Positions 46,109 to 55,937 of a stretch of 64,000 bases of DNA are shown here, piece by piece. The notes beneath the pieces are model-generated. The model ran no database searches. It saw nothing but the letters and a program-made list of their open reading frames with translations, and had not been told where the DNA came from. The translations under genes and the position numbers were made by a program. Source of the stretch: Alteromonas sp. BMJM2 (GTDB lineage Bacteria > Pseudomonadota > Gammaproteobacteria > Enterobacterales > Alteromonadaceae); the NCBI RefSeq assembly GCF_027257845.1, contig NZ_JAPVOT010000003.1, positions 124,001 to 188,000 of the forward strand, in the 5' to 3' direction. Position 1 is the stretch's first letter, and every line of letters starts with the position of its first letter.

Positions 46109-46951
46109 CTATTTATTTTGACACAAATACACATCAAATCTGTGTTTCTTACTTTCGATAGCCATTGATGGTTTTTCACCTGCTAATACATCTGCACTGT
46201 TTGGACGTTTAACCACCACGCGGTGTGTAGCAAGCTTAAGGGCCGGCGGTAATAAAGCATCTGCATCTGGATCGTGACCAAGCAATTGTTGAAACAACCG
46301 CATTTCTTTTTTCACCAAGGCTGATTTCTTTTTATGTGGGAACATTGGGTCTAAGTAAATAGCATTCACACTCTCACCTTCAAAGTATTGCATCACCTCT
46401 GCACTATTTCCATGTTGAAGTGAAATTCTCTCAGCAAGTTCTGGAAAATGTATCGCTAGTCGCCGAATACCGTCTTCTAATAACGCGGCAACGATGGGCG
46501 AACGCTCTATCATGGTAACCTTGCACCCCACACTTGCCATCACAAAGGCATCGCGGCCAAGCCCAGGTGTGGCATCTACAACATGCCAACTGTCATTCCC
46601 TTTTAGGCCAATGGCTTTCACTATGGGCTCTTTCCTTCCGCCGCCATGCTGCTTGCGATACATGCTGGCAGGAGAGGCAAAATCAACTTCTACGGGCAGT
46701 ACCTTTTTCTCACTGGCATCGGCTAAACCCAACACATTGTCTTTTATCTGTAAGTACAACCCCTCATTGGGTTTGTTTTCTTCTATACGTATCGCCTTGG
46801 CCCACTTTGCGGCCACATGGTTAAATAGCAGTCTGTCACCTTCATATAAGTTACTGCTTGTGTCGGTAGTAACCGTTATCGGCATCAGCACAGAGGAAGT
46901 GGGGAGCGAGCGGTCTGACGCGCTAATGTTTTTATTATTAGGCATTGCCAT
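46109..46951 (-). CDS. rsmJ: 16S rRNA m2G1516 methyltransferase
   Basis: SAM-dependent methyltransferase acting on guanine 1516 of 16S rRNA. GLGRDAFVMASVGCKVTMIER is the SAM-binding motif, preceded by the DAT-P loop. The ALYLDPMFPHKKKSALVKKEM stretch (YLDPMFPHKKKS) is the RsmJ hallmark. The ATG at 46951 has aggag four bases before it; the next ATG six bases later is also possible, and a longer frame is unlikely because it runs back into recG. The gene starts inside the last codons of recG, implying coupled translation. Confidence 0.9.
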   Translation of the reverse strand: MAMPNNKNISASDRSLPTSSVLMPITVTTDTSSNLYEGDRLLFNHVAAKWAKAIRIEENKPNEGLYLQIKDNVLGLADASEKKVLPVEVDFASPASMYRKQHGGGRKEPIVKAIGLKGNDSWHVVDATPGLGRDAFVMASVGCKVTMIERSPIVAALLEDGIRRLAIHFPELAERISLQHGNSAEVMQYFEGESVNAIYLDPMFPHKKKSALVKKEMRLFQQLLGHDPDADALLPPALKLATHRVVVKRPNSADVLAGEKPSMAIESKKHRFDVYLCQNK

Positions 46952-49010
46952 ACTGCTCCTTATGACCAATCCACCGATTAATAATGGCCTGCGCATGGGA
47001 GGGGTACTTATCCCACATGGTATAAGCAATTTCTTGTACTTTAGGGATGAGAGCCGCATCGCGTACTAAATCGGCTATTTTAAGCTCTGCCATGCCGGTT
47101 TGCCGCGTGCCCATAAACTCACCCGGCCCGCGTATTTCTAAGTCTCGCTGAGCGATATAAAAGCCATCGCTACTTTCTCTTAATACACCTAGTCGCTGAG
47201 TGGCGGTTTTAGATAGCGGGCTTTGATACATAAGCACACACTGGCTTTCCACCGCGCCACGCCCTACTCGACCGCGCAACTGATGCAGCTGTGCTAAACC
47301 AAGGCGTTCGGGATTTTCGATAATCATTATGCTGGCGTTGGGTACATCTACGCCCACTTCAATAACCGTAGTGGCAACCAGTAAATCAAGCTTTCCTTCT
47401 TTGAAGTCGGCCATAACTTGGGCTTTTTCAGCAGACTTTAAACGCCCATGCACTAAACCAACCTGTAAATCTGGCAGTGCGGTACGCAGGGTAATAGCAG
47501 CCTCTTCGGCGGCTTGGCATTCTAATACTTCAGATTCATCTATTAACGTGCACACCCAATACGCTTGCCTGCCGTTGTCTTTGCATGCTTGACGCACCCG
47601 CTCTATAACATCCGCGCGACGGGTATCGGGCAAGACAACGGTAGTAACTGGGGTTCGCCCCGGCGGTAGCTCATCAATAATTGATGTGTCTAAGTCGGCG
47701 TAGGCCGTCATGGCAAGGGTACGAGGTATGGGCGTTGCCGTCATAATAAGCTGATGGGGAAAGCGCCCTTGCTGCTCGCCCTTATCTCGCAGTGCAAGTC
47801 GCTGATGCACGCCAAATCGGTGCTGCTCATCAACAATAACTAATGCCAGCTGCTGGTAATTTACGCTTTCTTGGAAAACAGCATGGGTACCCACCAGCAT
47901 TTGCACATCACCGGCTTCAAGCCTTGCTAGTACTTCGCTTCGAGCTTTGCCTTTAAGCTTGCCTGCTAACCAGCCTACCTCAATACCTAATGGCTCTAGC
48001 CATCCTCTAAAATTGTTAGCATGCTGCTCTGCTAATAGCTCAGTGGGCGCCATTAACGCCACTTGATGACCTGCGCCAATGGCTGATAAAGCAGCAAGGG
48101 CTGCCACTAAGGTTTTACCTGAGCCTACATCGCCCTGCACCAGTCTCATCATAGGTCTGGCGCGCTGCATGTCTTGCTGAATATCTTTCACTACCCGCTG
48201 CTGTGCGCCGGTAGGCGAGAATGGCAGCTGTGCCAGCATTTTTTCAATCAGGTTGTCGTCTACCTTTATGGCAATGCCCGGCTGGGCGTCTGACTGCTTA
48301 CGCACTTTAAGTACGCTTAAGTTGTGAGATAATAGCTCTTCAAGAATAAGGCGGTATTGAGCAGGGTGAAGCCCCTCTTCTATTTCATGCACATCGGCAT
48401 CTGGAGGCGGGCGATGCACTGTGTGCAGGGCTTCATTAAGGGAAACTTGATTATCGTAGATACCCTCTGGCAATAAATCTGTTAAAGCGCCTTTATCTAA
48501 AAGCGCTAATGCCTGCTCGGTTAAGTTGCGAAGGGTAAGCTGTTTAATGCCCTCAGTCGTGGGATAAACAGGGGTTAACGACTCTTCAATTGGCGGCGCG
48601 TCTTCATCTACCACTTTAAATTCGGGGTGCATCATTTCGATGCCCCATTTGCCCGTGCGAATTTCGCCAAAGCAGCGAACCACGTTGCCAGGGGTCATCA
48701 TTGTTCGCTGCACTGCACCAAAGTGAAAAAAGCGCAGTGTTATTGTGCCGGTGCCGTCACTAATTTTGACTACCAGCATTCGCTTTTTGCCGTACTGAAT
48801 ATCGGCATTCATCACTTCGCCCTGCACGCTTACATGGGTGAAAGGACGGCATTCAGCAACACTGTAAACGCGAGTTCTGTCTTCATAGCGAAGGGGAAGA
48901 TGAAATAGAATATCTTGCAGCGTAAACAAGCCGATTTTGTTGAGTTTTTCTGCCACCTTTGCGCCTACCCCTTTAAGGGCAGTGATAGGTGTGGTGGCGA
49001 GTGCTTGCAT
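46938..49010 (-). CDS. recG: ATP-dependent DNA helicase RecG
   Basis: Reverses stalled replication forks and unwinds branched DNA. 690 residues. N-terminal wedge/OB region (KGVGAKVAEKLNKIGLFTL at 14-32), then a helicase core: QGDVGSGKT Walker A, DEQHRFGVHQR (DEQH box), TATPIPRTLA, QLRGRVGRG motif VI, and the C-terminal RDLEIRGPGEFMGTRQTG. All motifs intact. It follows trmH in the leftward transcript as in other gammaproteobacteria. Confidence 0.96.
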   Translation of the reverse strand: MQALATTPITALKGVGAKVAEKLNKIGLFTLQDILFHLPLRYEDRTRVYSVAECRPFTHVSVQGEVMNADIQYGKKRMLVVKISDGTGTITLRFFHFGAVQRTMMTPGNVVRCFGEIRTGKWGIEMMHPEFKVVDEDAPPIEESLTPVYPTTEGIKQLTLRNLTEQALALLDKGALTDLLPEGIYDNQVSLNEALHTVHRPPPDADVHEIEEGLHPAQYRLILEELLSHNLSVLKVRKQSDAQPGIAIKVDDNLIEKMLAQLPFSPTGAQQRVVKDIQQDMQRARPMMRLVQGDVGSGKTLVAALAALSAIGAGHQVALMAPTELLAEQHANNFRGWLEPLGIEVGWLAGKLKGKARSEVLARLEAGDVQMLVGTHAVFQESVNYQQLALVIVDEQHRFGVHQRLALRDKGEQQGRFPHQLIMTATPIPRTLAMTAYADLDTSIIDELPPGRTPVTTVVLPDTRRADVIERVRQACKDNGRQAYWVCTLIDESEVLECQAAEEAAITLRTALPDLQVGLVHGRLKSAEKAQVMADFKEGKLDLLVATTVIEVGVDVPNASIMIIENPERLGLAQLHQLRGRVGRGAVESQCVLMYQSPLSKTATQRLGVLRESSDGFYIAQRDLEIRGPGEFMGTRQTGMAELKIADLVRDAALIPKVQEIAYTMWDKYPSHAQAIINRWIGHKEQYGNA

Positions 49011-49101
49011 GCAGCCTAATCCTCAATTCAAAAGGTTGATTGTGATACTAAAACGATAGATGAAGTGTAAAGGATTGTTGCGGGGTTGGCGAGTACGCTT
49101 T

Positions 49102-49125
49102 AGGCCAGTTTTTACTGACTGGCCT
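49102..49125 (-). repeat. Hairpin between trmH and recG
   Basis: AGGCCAGT (49102-49109) and ACTGGCCT (49118-49125), with an eight-base loop. No T-run follows on the minus strand, so it is probably not a terminator; it may slow or protect the message between trmH and recG. Confidence 0.45.
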
Positions 49126-49142
49126 TAGGCTTACACCACTTG

Positions 49143-49850
49143 CTAGTTGGCTTCTAGTGCTTCAGCCTCAGCTTTGGTTATTTGCATTTCACGCCACCAA
49201 GTTTCATCGGCAATCACTTCACCCATGTTATTGATTGCGGGATAAGGCAAGCCTTTTCGCGTGCACAACTTAAACAAACGCGGATAACCATTTTGAAATG
49301 CCAATGCTTGGCACTCTTCTTCTGGTAATTGCTGAGTGTTGTACATACCAGCAATAGTGCGCTGGCGCTGGGCTTCATAAAGCACTAACGCTGCCGCTAC
49401 AGACACGTTTAGCGACTGCACCATGCCCATCATAGGAATAACAATGTCCTGATCGGCAAGGCCAATCGCTTCGTCAGTGGCACCGTACTTTTCCTGACCA
49501 AACAAAATAGCGGTGGGTTTGGTGTAATCCACGTCACGAAAATCTATTGCCGAGTCAGACAGGTGAGTAACCAGCACCTGCATGTTCTGCGCTTTCAATG
49601 TGTCCATAGCACTACCAATATTGTCGTGATTGGTCTGACGCACCCAATCTTGACTACCCATGGCGGTACCGCCACGAAATTGGTATTTCTTTTCCCACAC
49701 CGTGTGCACACGGTGAATGCCTACGGCATCGCAGGTGCGCACGACAGCTGACACATTATGTGGTTTATGCACATTTTCTAAGCAAACCGTAAGGTCGGTT
49801 TGCCTTTTGTCCAGCACAGATCGAATGCGCTGATAACGCTCTGGCGACAT
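49143..49850 (-). CDS. trmH: tRNA (Gm18) 2'-O-methyltransferase
   Basis: SPOUT-fold enzyme methylating the ribose of G18 in tRNA. 235 residues. Motifs: LENVHKPHNVSAVVRTCDAVGI (N-terminal), PTAILFGQEKYGATDEA, and IPMMGMVQSLNVSVAAALVLYEAQRQR, the knotted SAM site. The binding site ggag lies within the ridA stop region three bases upstream, so translation is coupled to ridA. Confidence 0.94.
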   Translation of the reverse strand: MSPERYQRIRSVLDKRQTDLTVCLENVHKPHNVSAVVRTCDAVGIHRVHTVWEKKYQFRGGTAMGSQDWVRQTNHDNIGSAMDTLKAQNMQVLVTHLSDSAIDFRDVDYTKPTAILFGQEKYGATDEAIGLADQDIVIPMMGMVQSLNVSVAAALVLYEAQRQRTIAGMYNTQQLPEEECQALAFQNGYPRLFKLCTRKGLPYPAINNMGEVIADETWWREMQITKAEAEALEAN

Positions 49851-49853
49851 GGT

Positions 49854-50240
49854 TTACTCCGGCAGCTCCATAACCCCGTCTATCTCTATTTGAGCGCCTT
49901 TAGGTAATGCTGATACCTGCACTGCAGCACGAGCTGGATAAGGTTGATTGAAGTAGCGGCTCATTATTTCGTTGACCAGCGCGAAGTGCCCTAAATCGAT
50001 AAGAAAGATATTTACCTTTACTAAATCGTTCGTGGTTCCACCGGCTGCTTCACACACCGCTTTTAGGTTTTCAAAAACCTGTACTGCTTGGGCTTCAAAC
50101 TCTTCAGACACCATTTCCATTGTTTCTGGCACAAGTGGAATTTGACCTGAAACATACACGGTAGTTCCAGCTTTAGCCGCTTGGCTGTAAGTACCAATAG
50201 CGGCAGGTGCCTTATCGGTCTGAATAATAGACTTAGACAT
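49854..50240 (-). CDS. ridA: RidA-family reactive imine deaminase
   Basis: Hydrolyses reactive enamine/imine intermediates released by PLP enzymes. 128 residues. The catalytic pattern is visible: [35 protein letters not shown] and [20 protein letters not shown]. The conserved arginine is in PARAAV. Between spoT and trmH in the leftward block. Confidence 0.93.
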   Translation of the reverse strand: MSKSIIQTDKAPAAIGTYSQAAKAGTTVYVSGQIPLVPETMEMVSEEFEAQAVQVFENLKAVCEAAGGTTNDLVKVNIFLIDLGHFALVNEIMSRYFNQPYPARAAVQVSALPKGAQIEIDGVMELPE

Positions 50241-50264
50241 AAATATTCCTAAATTTTGATAAAA

Positions 50265-52376
50265 TTAGTGTCGAGATTGACTATGACGAGACACTTTTTG
50301 AACCTCTGGCATGGTGCGTATTTTCTTCATAACACGGGCCAGATGCACGCGGTTGTGCGTGGTTAGCTCTAGGTCAATAAAGTAGATATTACTCTCTTTC
50401 TCTTCGGTTTGCAGGCCAATGATATTAGAGTCACAACCCGAAATAGTGTTTGTTAACGTTGCAAGCGTGCCTTGATGGTTAAACAGCTCTATGCGAAGTG
50501 ATGCTTTAAATTCGCCTTGAGGCTCATCGTCCCATTGCATGGGCAATACGCGCTGTGGCTCTTCTTTGCTTAGCTTGCGAATATTGTTACAACCCGCTTG
50601 ATGTATAGTCATACCCCTACCAGGGCTGAGTACGGCAACAATTTCGTCATCGGGTATAGGGTGGCAGCAGCGAGAATAATTCACCAGCAAGCCTTCCGTA
50701 CCGCGAATAGCCACATTGCCTTTTTTGTTCGATAGATCGGTGGTGCTTTCGCCCAATAAACGCCTAGCCACAATGGCACTTAACTCGTTTCCAAGGCCGA
50801 TATCCACTAACAAAGCATCAAAATCGGTATGCTTAGTTTCCGCCACCACTCTGTCTATATCGGCATGGGGTATTTCATCTAGTTTCACACTGCCAAGCGC
50901 GTGTCGTAATAGGCGGTTACCCATATTCACAGCTTCTTGAGAATGCTGCTTACGCAAATACTGGCGAATGCGAGTGCGTGCTCGGGCGCTCACCACAAAG
51001 TTAAGCCAGTTTGCATTAGGCTTTGCCCGTGGCGAGGTAATAATTTCTACCGTCTGCCCATTTTCGAGGGGCTTACTTAAACTGAAATTGCGACGTTCTA
51101 CACGCACGCCAACACAGGTATTACCTACATCGGAATGAACTGCATAAGCAAAGTCCACGGCAGTGGCGCCCGTAGGAAGTTCTATAATTCGACCATCGGG
51201 AGTAAATACGTAAATTTCGTCGGGGAACAAGTCTGTTTTTACCGATTCGATAAATTCAAACGACGAGCTGGCTGACTGTTGTAGCTCTAATAGGCTTTGT
51301 GCCCATTTTCTGGCCCGCATTTGCGCCGTGGTGCCACTGTCACCAGGCTCTTTATATAGCCAGTGCGCGGCGACGCCTTTGTCTGCCATTTGGTCCATTT
51401 CGTGGGTTCTAATTTGAACTTCCACCGGAATACCATGAGGGCCGATAAGTGAAGTGTGCAGCGACTGGTAGCCGTTGGTACGAGGAATAGCGATATAGTC
51501 TTTAAAGCGGTTCTCAATAGGCTTATACAAGCCGTGCATGGCACCAAATGCTCTGTAGCAGTTGTCTACAGAATCCACTACGATGCGAAATGCATATACA
51601 TCCATGACCTCACCGAACATTAACTCTTTGTTTTTCATCTTTCGATAAATAGAGTACAGGTGCTTTTCACGGCCTAATACGTTAGATTCAATGCCATACG
51701 CATCTAGCCGAAGACTCAGCTCTTCGCGAATATTCTCGATGATTTCTTTTCGATTGCCTCTAGCTTGGCGCACTGCAGATTTCAGCGCACGATGACGCAT
51801 GGGATACATAGCTTGGAAACCTAAGTCTTCAAGCTCATTTTTAATATCGTGGATGCCCAAGCGGTGGGCAATTGGCGAATAAATCTCTAACGTTTCAAGA
51901 GCAATACGACGGCGCTTGTCTGGTCTCAATGAACCTAAAGTACGCATGTTGTGCGTTCTATCAGCAAGTTTGATAAGAATAACCCTGATGTCTTGCACCA
52001 TGGCCATCATCATTTTGCGAAAGTTTTCTGCCTGAGCTTCTTGTTTGCTGCTAAACGCTATTTTGTCTAGTTTACTCACGCCCTCTACGAGTTCTGCAAC
52101 GGTATCGCCAAACGCTTCAGCCAAGTCTTCCTGACTGTAGTGAGTATCTTCAATAACATCGTGTAATAAGGCAGCCATGAGGGTTTCATGGTCAAGGTGC
52201 ATGTCGGCAAGTATGCTAGCTACTGCTACAGGGTGAGTGATGTACGGGTCGCCACTAGAACGCATTTGACCGTCGTGAGCCTCTTGCGCCAGAATGAAGG
52301 CATCTTGAACCAGCTGCACTAAATCAGCGGGCAAATACTTAACAACTTTCTGCTTTAAACCTTCAAACAAATACAC
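50265..52376 (-). CDS. spoT: Bifunctional (p)ppGpp synthetase/hydrolase SpoT
   Basis: Stringent-response enzyme making and breaking (p)ppGpp. 703 residues. HD hydrolase domain with THPVAVA and LLHDVIEDT, synthetase domain with REKHLYSIYRKM and EVQIRTHEMDQMADKGVAAHW, then TGS (VFTPDGRIIELPTGATAVDFAYAVHS) and the C-terminal zinc-finger-like CCHP and ACT regions (RIELFNHQGTLATL). Hydrolase motifs are intact, distinguishing it from RelA. The start is a GTG. A strong hairpin lies just upstream. Confidence 0.95.
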   Translation of the reverse strand: MYLFEGLKQKVVKYLPADLVQLVQDAFILAQEAHDGQMRSSGDPYITHPVAVASILADMHLDHETLMAALLHDVIEDTHYSQEDLAEAFGDTVAELVEGVSKLDKIAFSSKQEAQAENFRKMMMAMVQDIRVILIKLADRTHNMRTLGSLRPDKRRRIALETLEIYSPIAHRLGIHDIKNELEDLGFQAMYPMRHRALKSAVRQARGNRKEIIENIREELSLRLDAYGIESNVLGREKHLYSIYRKMKNKELMFGEVMDVYAFRIVVDSVDNCYRAFGAMHGLYKPIENRFKDYIAIPRTNGYQSLHTSLIGPHGIPVEVQIRTHEMDQMADKGVAAHWLYKEPGDSGTTAQMRARKWAQSLLELQQSASSSFEFIESVKTDLFPDEIYVFTPDGRIIELPTGATAVDFAYAVHSDVGNTCVGVRVERRNFSLSKPLENGQTVEIITSPRAKPNANWLNFVVSARARTRIRQYLRKQHSQEAVNMGNRLLRHALGSVKLDEIPHADIDRVVAETKHTDFDALLVDIGLGNELSAIVARRLLGESTTDLSNKKGNVAIRGTEGLLVNYSRCCHPIPDDEIVAVLSPGRGMTIHQAGCNNIRKLSKEEPQRVLPMQWDDEPQGEFKASLRIELFNHQGTLATLTNTISGCDSNIIGLQTEEKESNIYFIDLELTTHNRVHLARVMKKIRTMPEVQKVSRHSQSRH

Positions 52377-52447
52377 AGTGTAAAACGGCCCCTAATTCCA
52401 GTGTTACCCTAAGAATACGTTTATTTTCGCATTAATCCAATACGCTA

Positions 52448-52485
52448 AAAGCAAAGCGCCAGTGCTTTTTTCAAAGCACTGGCGC
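52448..52485 (-). terminator. 13-bp hairpin between rpoZ and spoT
   Basis: GCGCCAGTGCTTT (52456-52468) pairs perfectly with AAAGCACTGGCGC (52473-52485). On the minus strand the loop is gaaa and the stem is followed by TTTGCTTTT. It fits a rho-independent terminator or attenuator between rpoZ and spoT. The interrupted U-tract suggests partial rather than complete stopping. Confidence 0.7.
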
Positions 52486-52541
52486 AAATTTGCATGTAAC
52501 AGCCTAAAAAAGGTATGTTACATCGTCTAACAAAACAGCTT

Positions 52542-52814
52542 TTACTGTTCAGATAGGATATTCGCAACAGAAGAAAACTCTACGTTGTCTTCACGCTCTT
52601 GTGTTTGAAGAGCATCTTGTTCAAGGGTAGCTGCTGTAACCAAACCTTGTTCGATTTCACGCAAAGCCGTTACGGTTGGCTTATCGTTTTGAACGTCAAC
52701 CATAGGATCTCTCCCGCCAGTGGCAATTTGACGTGCACGACGAGCAGCAACTAGCACTAGGTCAAAGCGGTTACCAATTTTATCTACGGCATCTTCTACA
52801 GTTACGCGAGCCAT
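52542..52814 (-). CDS. rpoZ: RNA polymerase omega subunit
   Basis: Small subunit helping assembly of RNA polymerase. 90 residues, full length: [29 protein letters not shown] and [12 protein letters not shown] are clearly RpoZ. Binding site ggag seven bases before the ATG. Lies between gmk and spoT, as in most gammaproteobacteria. Confidence 0.96.
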   Translation of the reverse strand: MARVTVEDAVDKIGNRFDLVLVAARRARQIATGGRDPMVDVQNDKPTVTALREIEQGLVTAATLEQDALQTQEREDNVEFSSVANILSEQ

Positions 52815-52910
52815 CTATTTCTCCGAAAATCAGGTTGAGCGAGGAATACAAAAAACAGCCACGCAGTATACACGTATACCGCTTGTGATCCTAGCATTTT
52901 GTTGAAATAT

Positions 52911-52943
52911 AACACAGTAGGATCGCGCTGATCCTACTGTGTT
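52911..52943 (-). terminator. 14-bp hairpin between gmk and rpoZ
   Basis: AACACAGTAGGATC (52911-52924) pairs perfectly with GATCCTACTGTGTT (52930-52943), loop gcgct. On the minus strand it is followed by ATATTTC, a weak U-tract. Probably a terminator or attenuator limiting read-through from gmk. Confidence 0.65.
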
Positions 52944-52991
52944 GAAGGAAGCGCGAAAACCGAGTGTTAATCGAGTTTAGTAGTGTCGCTG

Positions 52992-53633
52992 CTAAGCAGT
53001 ACCTAACAGCAAGTCGAGTAAAGGCTGATGGCGAATTTGCTGCTTAACAGAGCGCAAACGCTGGGCAGTCACAATGGCCTCTAATTCATTTAATGCAGTA
53101 GCAAAGTCATCGTTAATAATGATGTTTGCGAACTCGTTAAAATGAGACATTTCATCCACAGCCTTCGCCATGCGGCTAGCAATAACTTCATCGCTGTCTT
53201 GGCCGCGGTGATTCAAGCGCTGTTCTAAAACATCCAATGATGGCGGTAAAATGAAAATACCGCAGGTATCGGGCATTAGCTCTGTCACTTGCCGCGCACC
53301 TTGCCAATCGATGTCTAGGAATACATCTATTCCACGATACAGCGTTTGCTCAATAGTCACTCGCGACGTACCGTAATAGTTACCAAACACCTCCGCGTAT
53401 TCAAAGAACACCCCTTGCTCGATTAGCGCCTCAAACTGTTCACGGGTAACAAAATGATAGTGCACACCGTCTACTTCTCCAGGCCGAGGTTGTCGTGTGG
53501 TGTGGGATACAGACACCTGCATGGGGGTGTTAGCATTACCCTCATACTTTTCCATTAATGCCTTGATAAGACTAGATTTTCCAGCGCCTGAGGGAGCTGC
53601 AAGAATAAACAAATTACCGAGTAGTGAGGCCAT
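52992..53633 (-). CDS. gmk: Guanylate kinase
   Basis: Converts GMP to GDP. 213 residues. P-loop [58 protein letters not shown] and the lid-like [17 protein letters not shown] are typical. First gene of the leftward block. Binding site is weak. Confidence 0.96.
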   Translation of the reverse strand: MASLLGNLFILAAPSGAGKSSLIKALMEKYEGNANTPMQVSVSHTTRQPRPGEVDGVHYHFVTREQFEALIEQGVFFEYAEVFGNYYGTSRVTIEQTLYRGIDVFLDIDWQGARQVTELMPDTCGIFILPPSLDVLEQRLNHRGQDSDEVIASRMAKAVDEMSHFNEFANIIINDDFATALNELEAIVTAQRLRSVKQQIRHQPLLDLLLGTA

Positions 53634-53847
53634 GTAATAATAAAGTTTTGTTAAAGTATGGTGATTTTATATGTCAATGATAGCATATTGGACGTTTATG
53701 CCGTAACTATCACGTAAGCTAATACTCTGTGGCTGTGTTTTGAAAAAGCTGGTCGGGTTTCTTACGTGTTGTTAGAAAGCAGATAATGAATAACGAAACA
53801 GCCCGCCGATGATGGTTGTGAATAATAACTCACTAGGAACAGAGACA

Positions 53848-54519
53848 ATGACCCAGCCACTTTTACCCTGTGTAGAAAATACGCCTTCCTCCACGCCAGA
53901 TGCCTGCGTTATCTGGTTACATGGTCTTGGCGACTCAGGGCATGGTTTCGCGCCTATTGTTCCAGAACTTAAGCTTCCAGGTTCTATGGCGGTTAAGTTC
54001 CTTTTTCCTCACGCTCCTGAACGCCCTGTTACCATTAACGGCGGTATGAGAATGCGAGCTTGGTACGATATAAAGTCTCTCGATTTTGAAAGTCGCGCCG
54101 ATTTAGATGGTGTTGAAGAATCTGCACGTTTAGTAGAGCAACTCATCAACGCGCAAATAAAAAGCGGCATTCCCGCAAACCGCATTGTACTTGCGGGATT
54201 TTCACAAGGGGGAGTAATTGCGTTGCATCTTGCTCCGCGGTTTAACGCGGCGCTGGCAGGTGTGTTGGCGTTATCCACTTATATGTGCGAGCCCTCGTTG
54301 CTAGCGAGTCAAGCCAACGACATTAATAAACAAACACCGATAATGATGGCCCACGGAGAACAAGATGAGGTAGTGCCGGTGTTTATGGGTAATGCCGCGT
54401 ATAAAACCATGACAGAAAACGGGTTTAACGCCACATGGCAAACTTACACCATGCAGCACAATGTCTGCATGCAGGAGTTAAATGATATCAGCGCATGGCT
54501 GCAGAAAGTTTTAGCGTAA
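53848..54519 (+). CDS. Carboxylesterase/phospholipase-type hydrolase
   Basis: Alpha/beta hydrolase of the carboxylesterase 2 family, about 223 residues. CVIWLHGLGDSGHGFAPIVPEL is the first strand and oxyanion loop; nucleophile in LAGFSQGGVIAL; acid in HGEQDEVVPV; histidine in the closing MQHNVCM (usually H-S in relatives). The ATG at 53848 is preferred: aggaacagagac lies before it and the family begins close to the HGLGD motif. The upstream ATG at 53809 would add 13 unmatched residues. Substrate probably short-chain esters or lysophospholipids. Confidence 0.85.
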   Translation: MTQPLLPCVENTPSSTPDACVIWLHGLGDSGHGFAPIVPELKLPGSMAVKFLFPHAPERPVTINGGMRMRAWYDIKSLDFESRADLDGVEESARLVEQLINAQIKSGIPANRIVLAGFSQGGVIALHLAPRFNAALAGVLALSTYMCEPSLLASQANDINKQTPIMMAHGEQDEVVPVFMGNAAYKTMTENGFNATWQTYTMQHNVCMQELNDISAWLQKVLA

Positions 54520-54546
54520 GCACATGAGGTGTAATGTATTTACTCC

Positions 54547-55617
54547 CTATACAACTTTATTTCTGCCGCTTTTTTTAGCTTGATATAAGTTGTCATCAGC
54601 TAGTTTTAGCGTGGCGTTTATATTGCCGTCGGTTAACGCCGTTGCCACGCCAAAGCTTGCCGTTATCTTATGATGAATAGCAGGGTGTGCATCATCTTTT
54701 TGGAACGGATTCGCCTCTACTTTGCCGCGAATAATCTCAGCAAGTTTTAATGCCTGAGTCAGCGTTGCTTTTGGAAATATCACCAAAAACTCTTCTCCAC
54801 CGGTACGTGCCACTATATCGGTTGTGCGCACTGCACTTTTCATTACCTTGGTAAAGTGTATAAGTACCTCATCGCCCACATCATGCCCGTAAGAGTCATT
54901 GATTACTTTAAAATGATCGATATCAACGACAACGGTACTTAGTGGGAAATAGTTTGAGGGGTCCTTCGTCACTTTTTCAAAATAAACCGCTTCTAAGAAC
55001 CGACGATTTGGCAGCTTAGTGAGAGGGTCGGTATTGGCCTGGCGCATGCGCTCTAGGTTTTCTTCTAGCATTTCTTTTCGGCTCTGGTGCCAAAAGTTTT
55101 CCGCAATAAAAGCAACACAAATAAAGCACGCCATGGCGATGAGAAAGCGGGACACATCCTCTGCAGGGTACTGTGCGTAAATTACGTCCTGATTGAATAG
55201 CATAAAGACGGCTATCATCATGGTGACAGCCACATAAAGCAATGCTGGTCGAAAACTCACGACAATTATCTGAACAAAGATAAGCGGATAAACAAAATAC
55301 AAGCCAGTATTGTTATAGCCACCCGTATAAACAAGCGCATTAATGGTGAATACAACAATGAGACCTGCTACGTAATAGGGGAAATCAGTATGGGGATAAA
55401 TGTGTGAGATTATTAAGTTGAGGTAGATAACAGCAGACGACACTGCCAAGGCAGTGACCAAGTACGGGTTATCCCCGCCTATGTTAATTCCCGCCATGAT
55501 AGCCATGATGGTGCCGCCCACATAGGAGATAAAAAACAACGTTAGCCGCCGACGCCTAGCTTCCGCCTCGTCCTTATGTGCCCCCTTTATCAGGTTTCGC
55601 AGGAAGAAATGGTCCAT
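54547..55617 (-). CDS. Membrane diguanylate cyclase
   Basis: Makes cyclic-di-GMP. 356 residues: about six membrane helices in the first 175 residues (a MASE-like sensor) and a GGDEF domain from about 190. The active site reads GGEEF at 273-277, and an RTTD inhibitory (I-) site at 264-267 is intact, so product inhibition is likely. No EAL domain. Convergent with the esterase gene. The sensor ligand is unknown. Confidence 0.9.
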   Translation of the reverse strand: MDHFFLRNLIKGAHKDEAEARRRRLTLFFISYVGGTIMAIMAGINIGGDNPYLVTALAVSSAVIYLNLIISHIYPHTDFPYYVAGLIVVFTINALVYTGGYNNTGLYFVYPLIFVQIIVVSFRPALLYVAVTMMIAVFMLFNQDVIYAQYPAEDVSRFLIAMACFICVAFIAENFWHQSRKEMLEENLERMRQANTDPLTKLPNRRFLEAVYFEKVTKDPSNYFPLSTVVVDIDHFKVINDSYGHDVGDEVLIHFTKVMKSAVRTTDIVARTGGEEFLVIFPKATLTQALKLAEIIRGKVEANPFQKDDAHPAIHHKITASFGVATALTDGNINATLKLADDNLYQAKKSGRNKVV

Positions 55618-55937
55618 ATACTATGCTCTTACTTATAAAATGCAGCGAATACACGTTGAACAGTGCGTCTTTAACAATTTAATGCTTCGCTTAATGAATT
55701 TATTCAAATACACCATCGAACTGCGCCATTAAACTGAATAACATCAACGCATGTATTTTTATACAAACCAAAGGAAAACAATGTGAATTCAAAACATTTT
55801 TCCACGATATAAGTATAATATAGCCTACTTTTTTTTGAATATTTTGTTAATAGCAGATAGCGCACCCTAATTTGAGCAGCATTATAGCCTAGTGTTAGCA
55901 TCGTCATCATTTTAACTATTTATAGCGTGGAATTATC
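55618..55937. other. AT-rich region between diguanylate cyclase and hemC
   Basis: A divergent intergenic region. A TATAAT at 55814-55819 could serve hemC, but there is no good -35 at the expected distance. No gene or hairpin noted. Confidence 0.35.
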
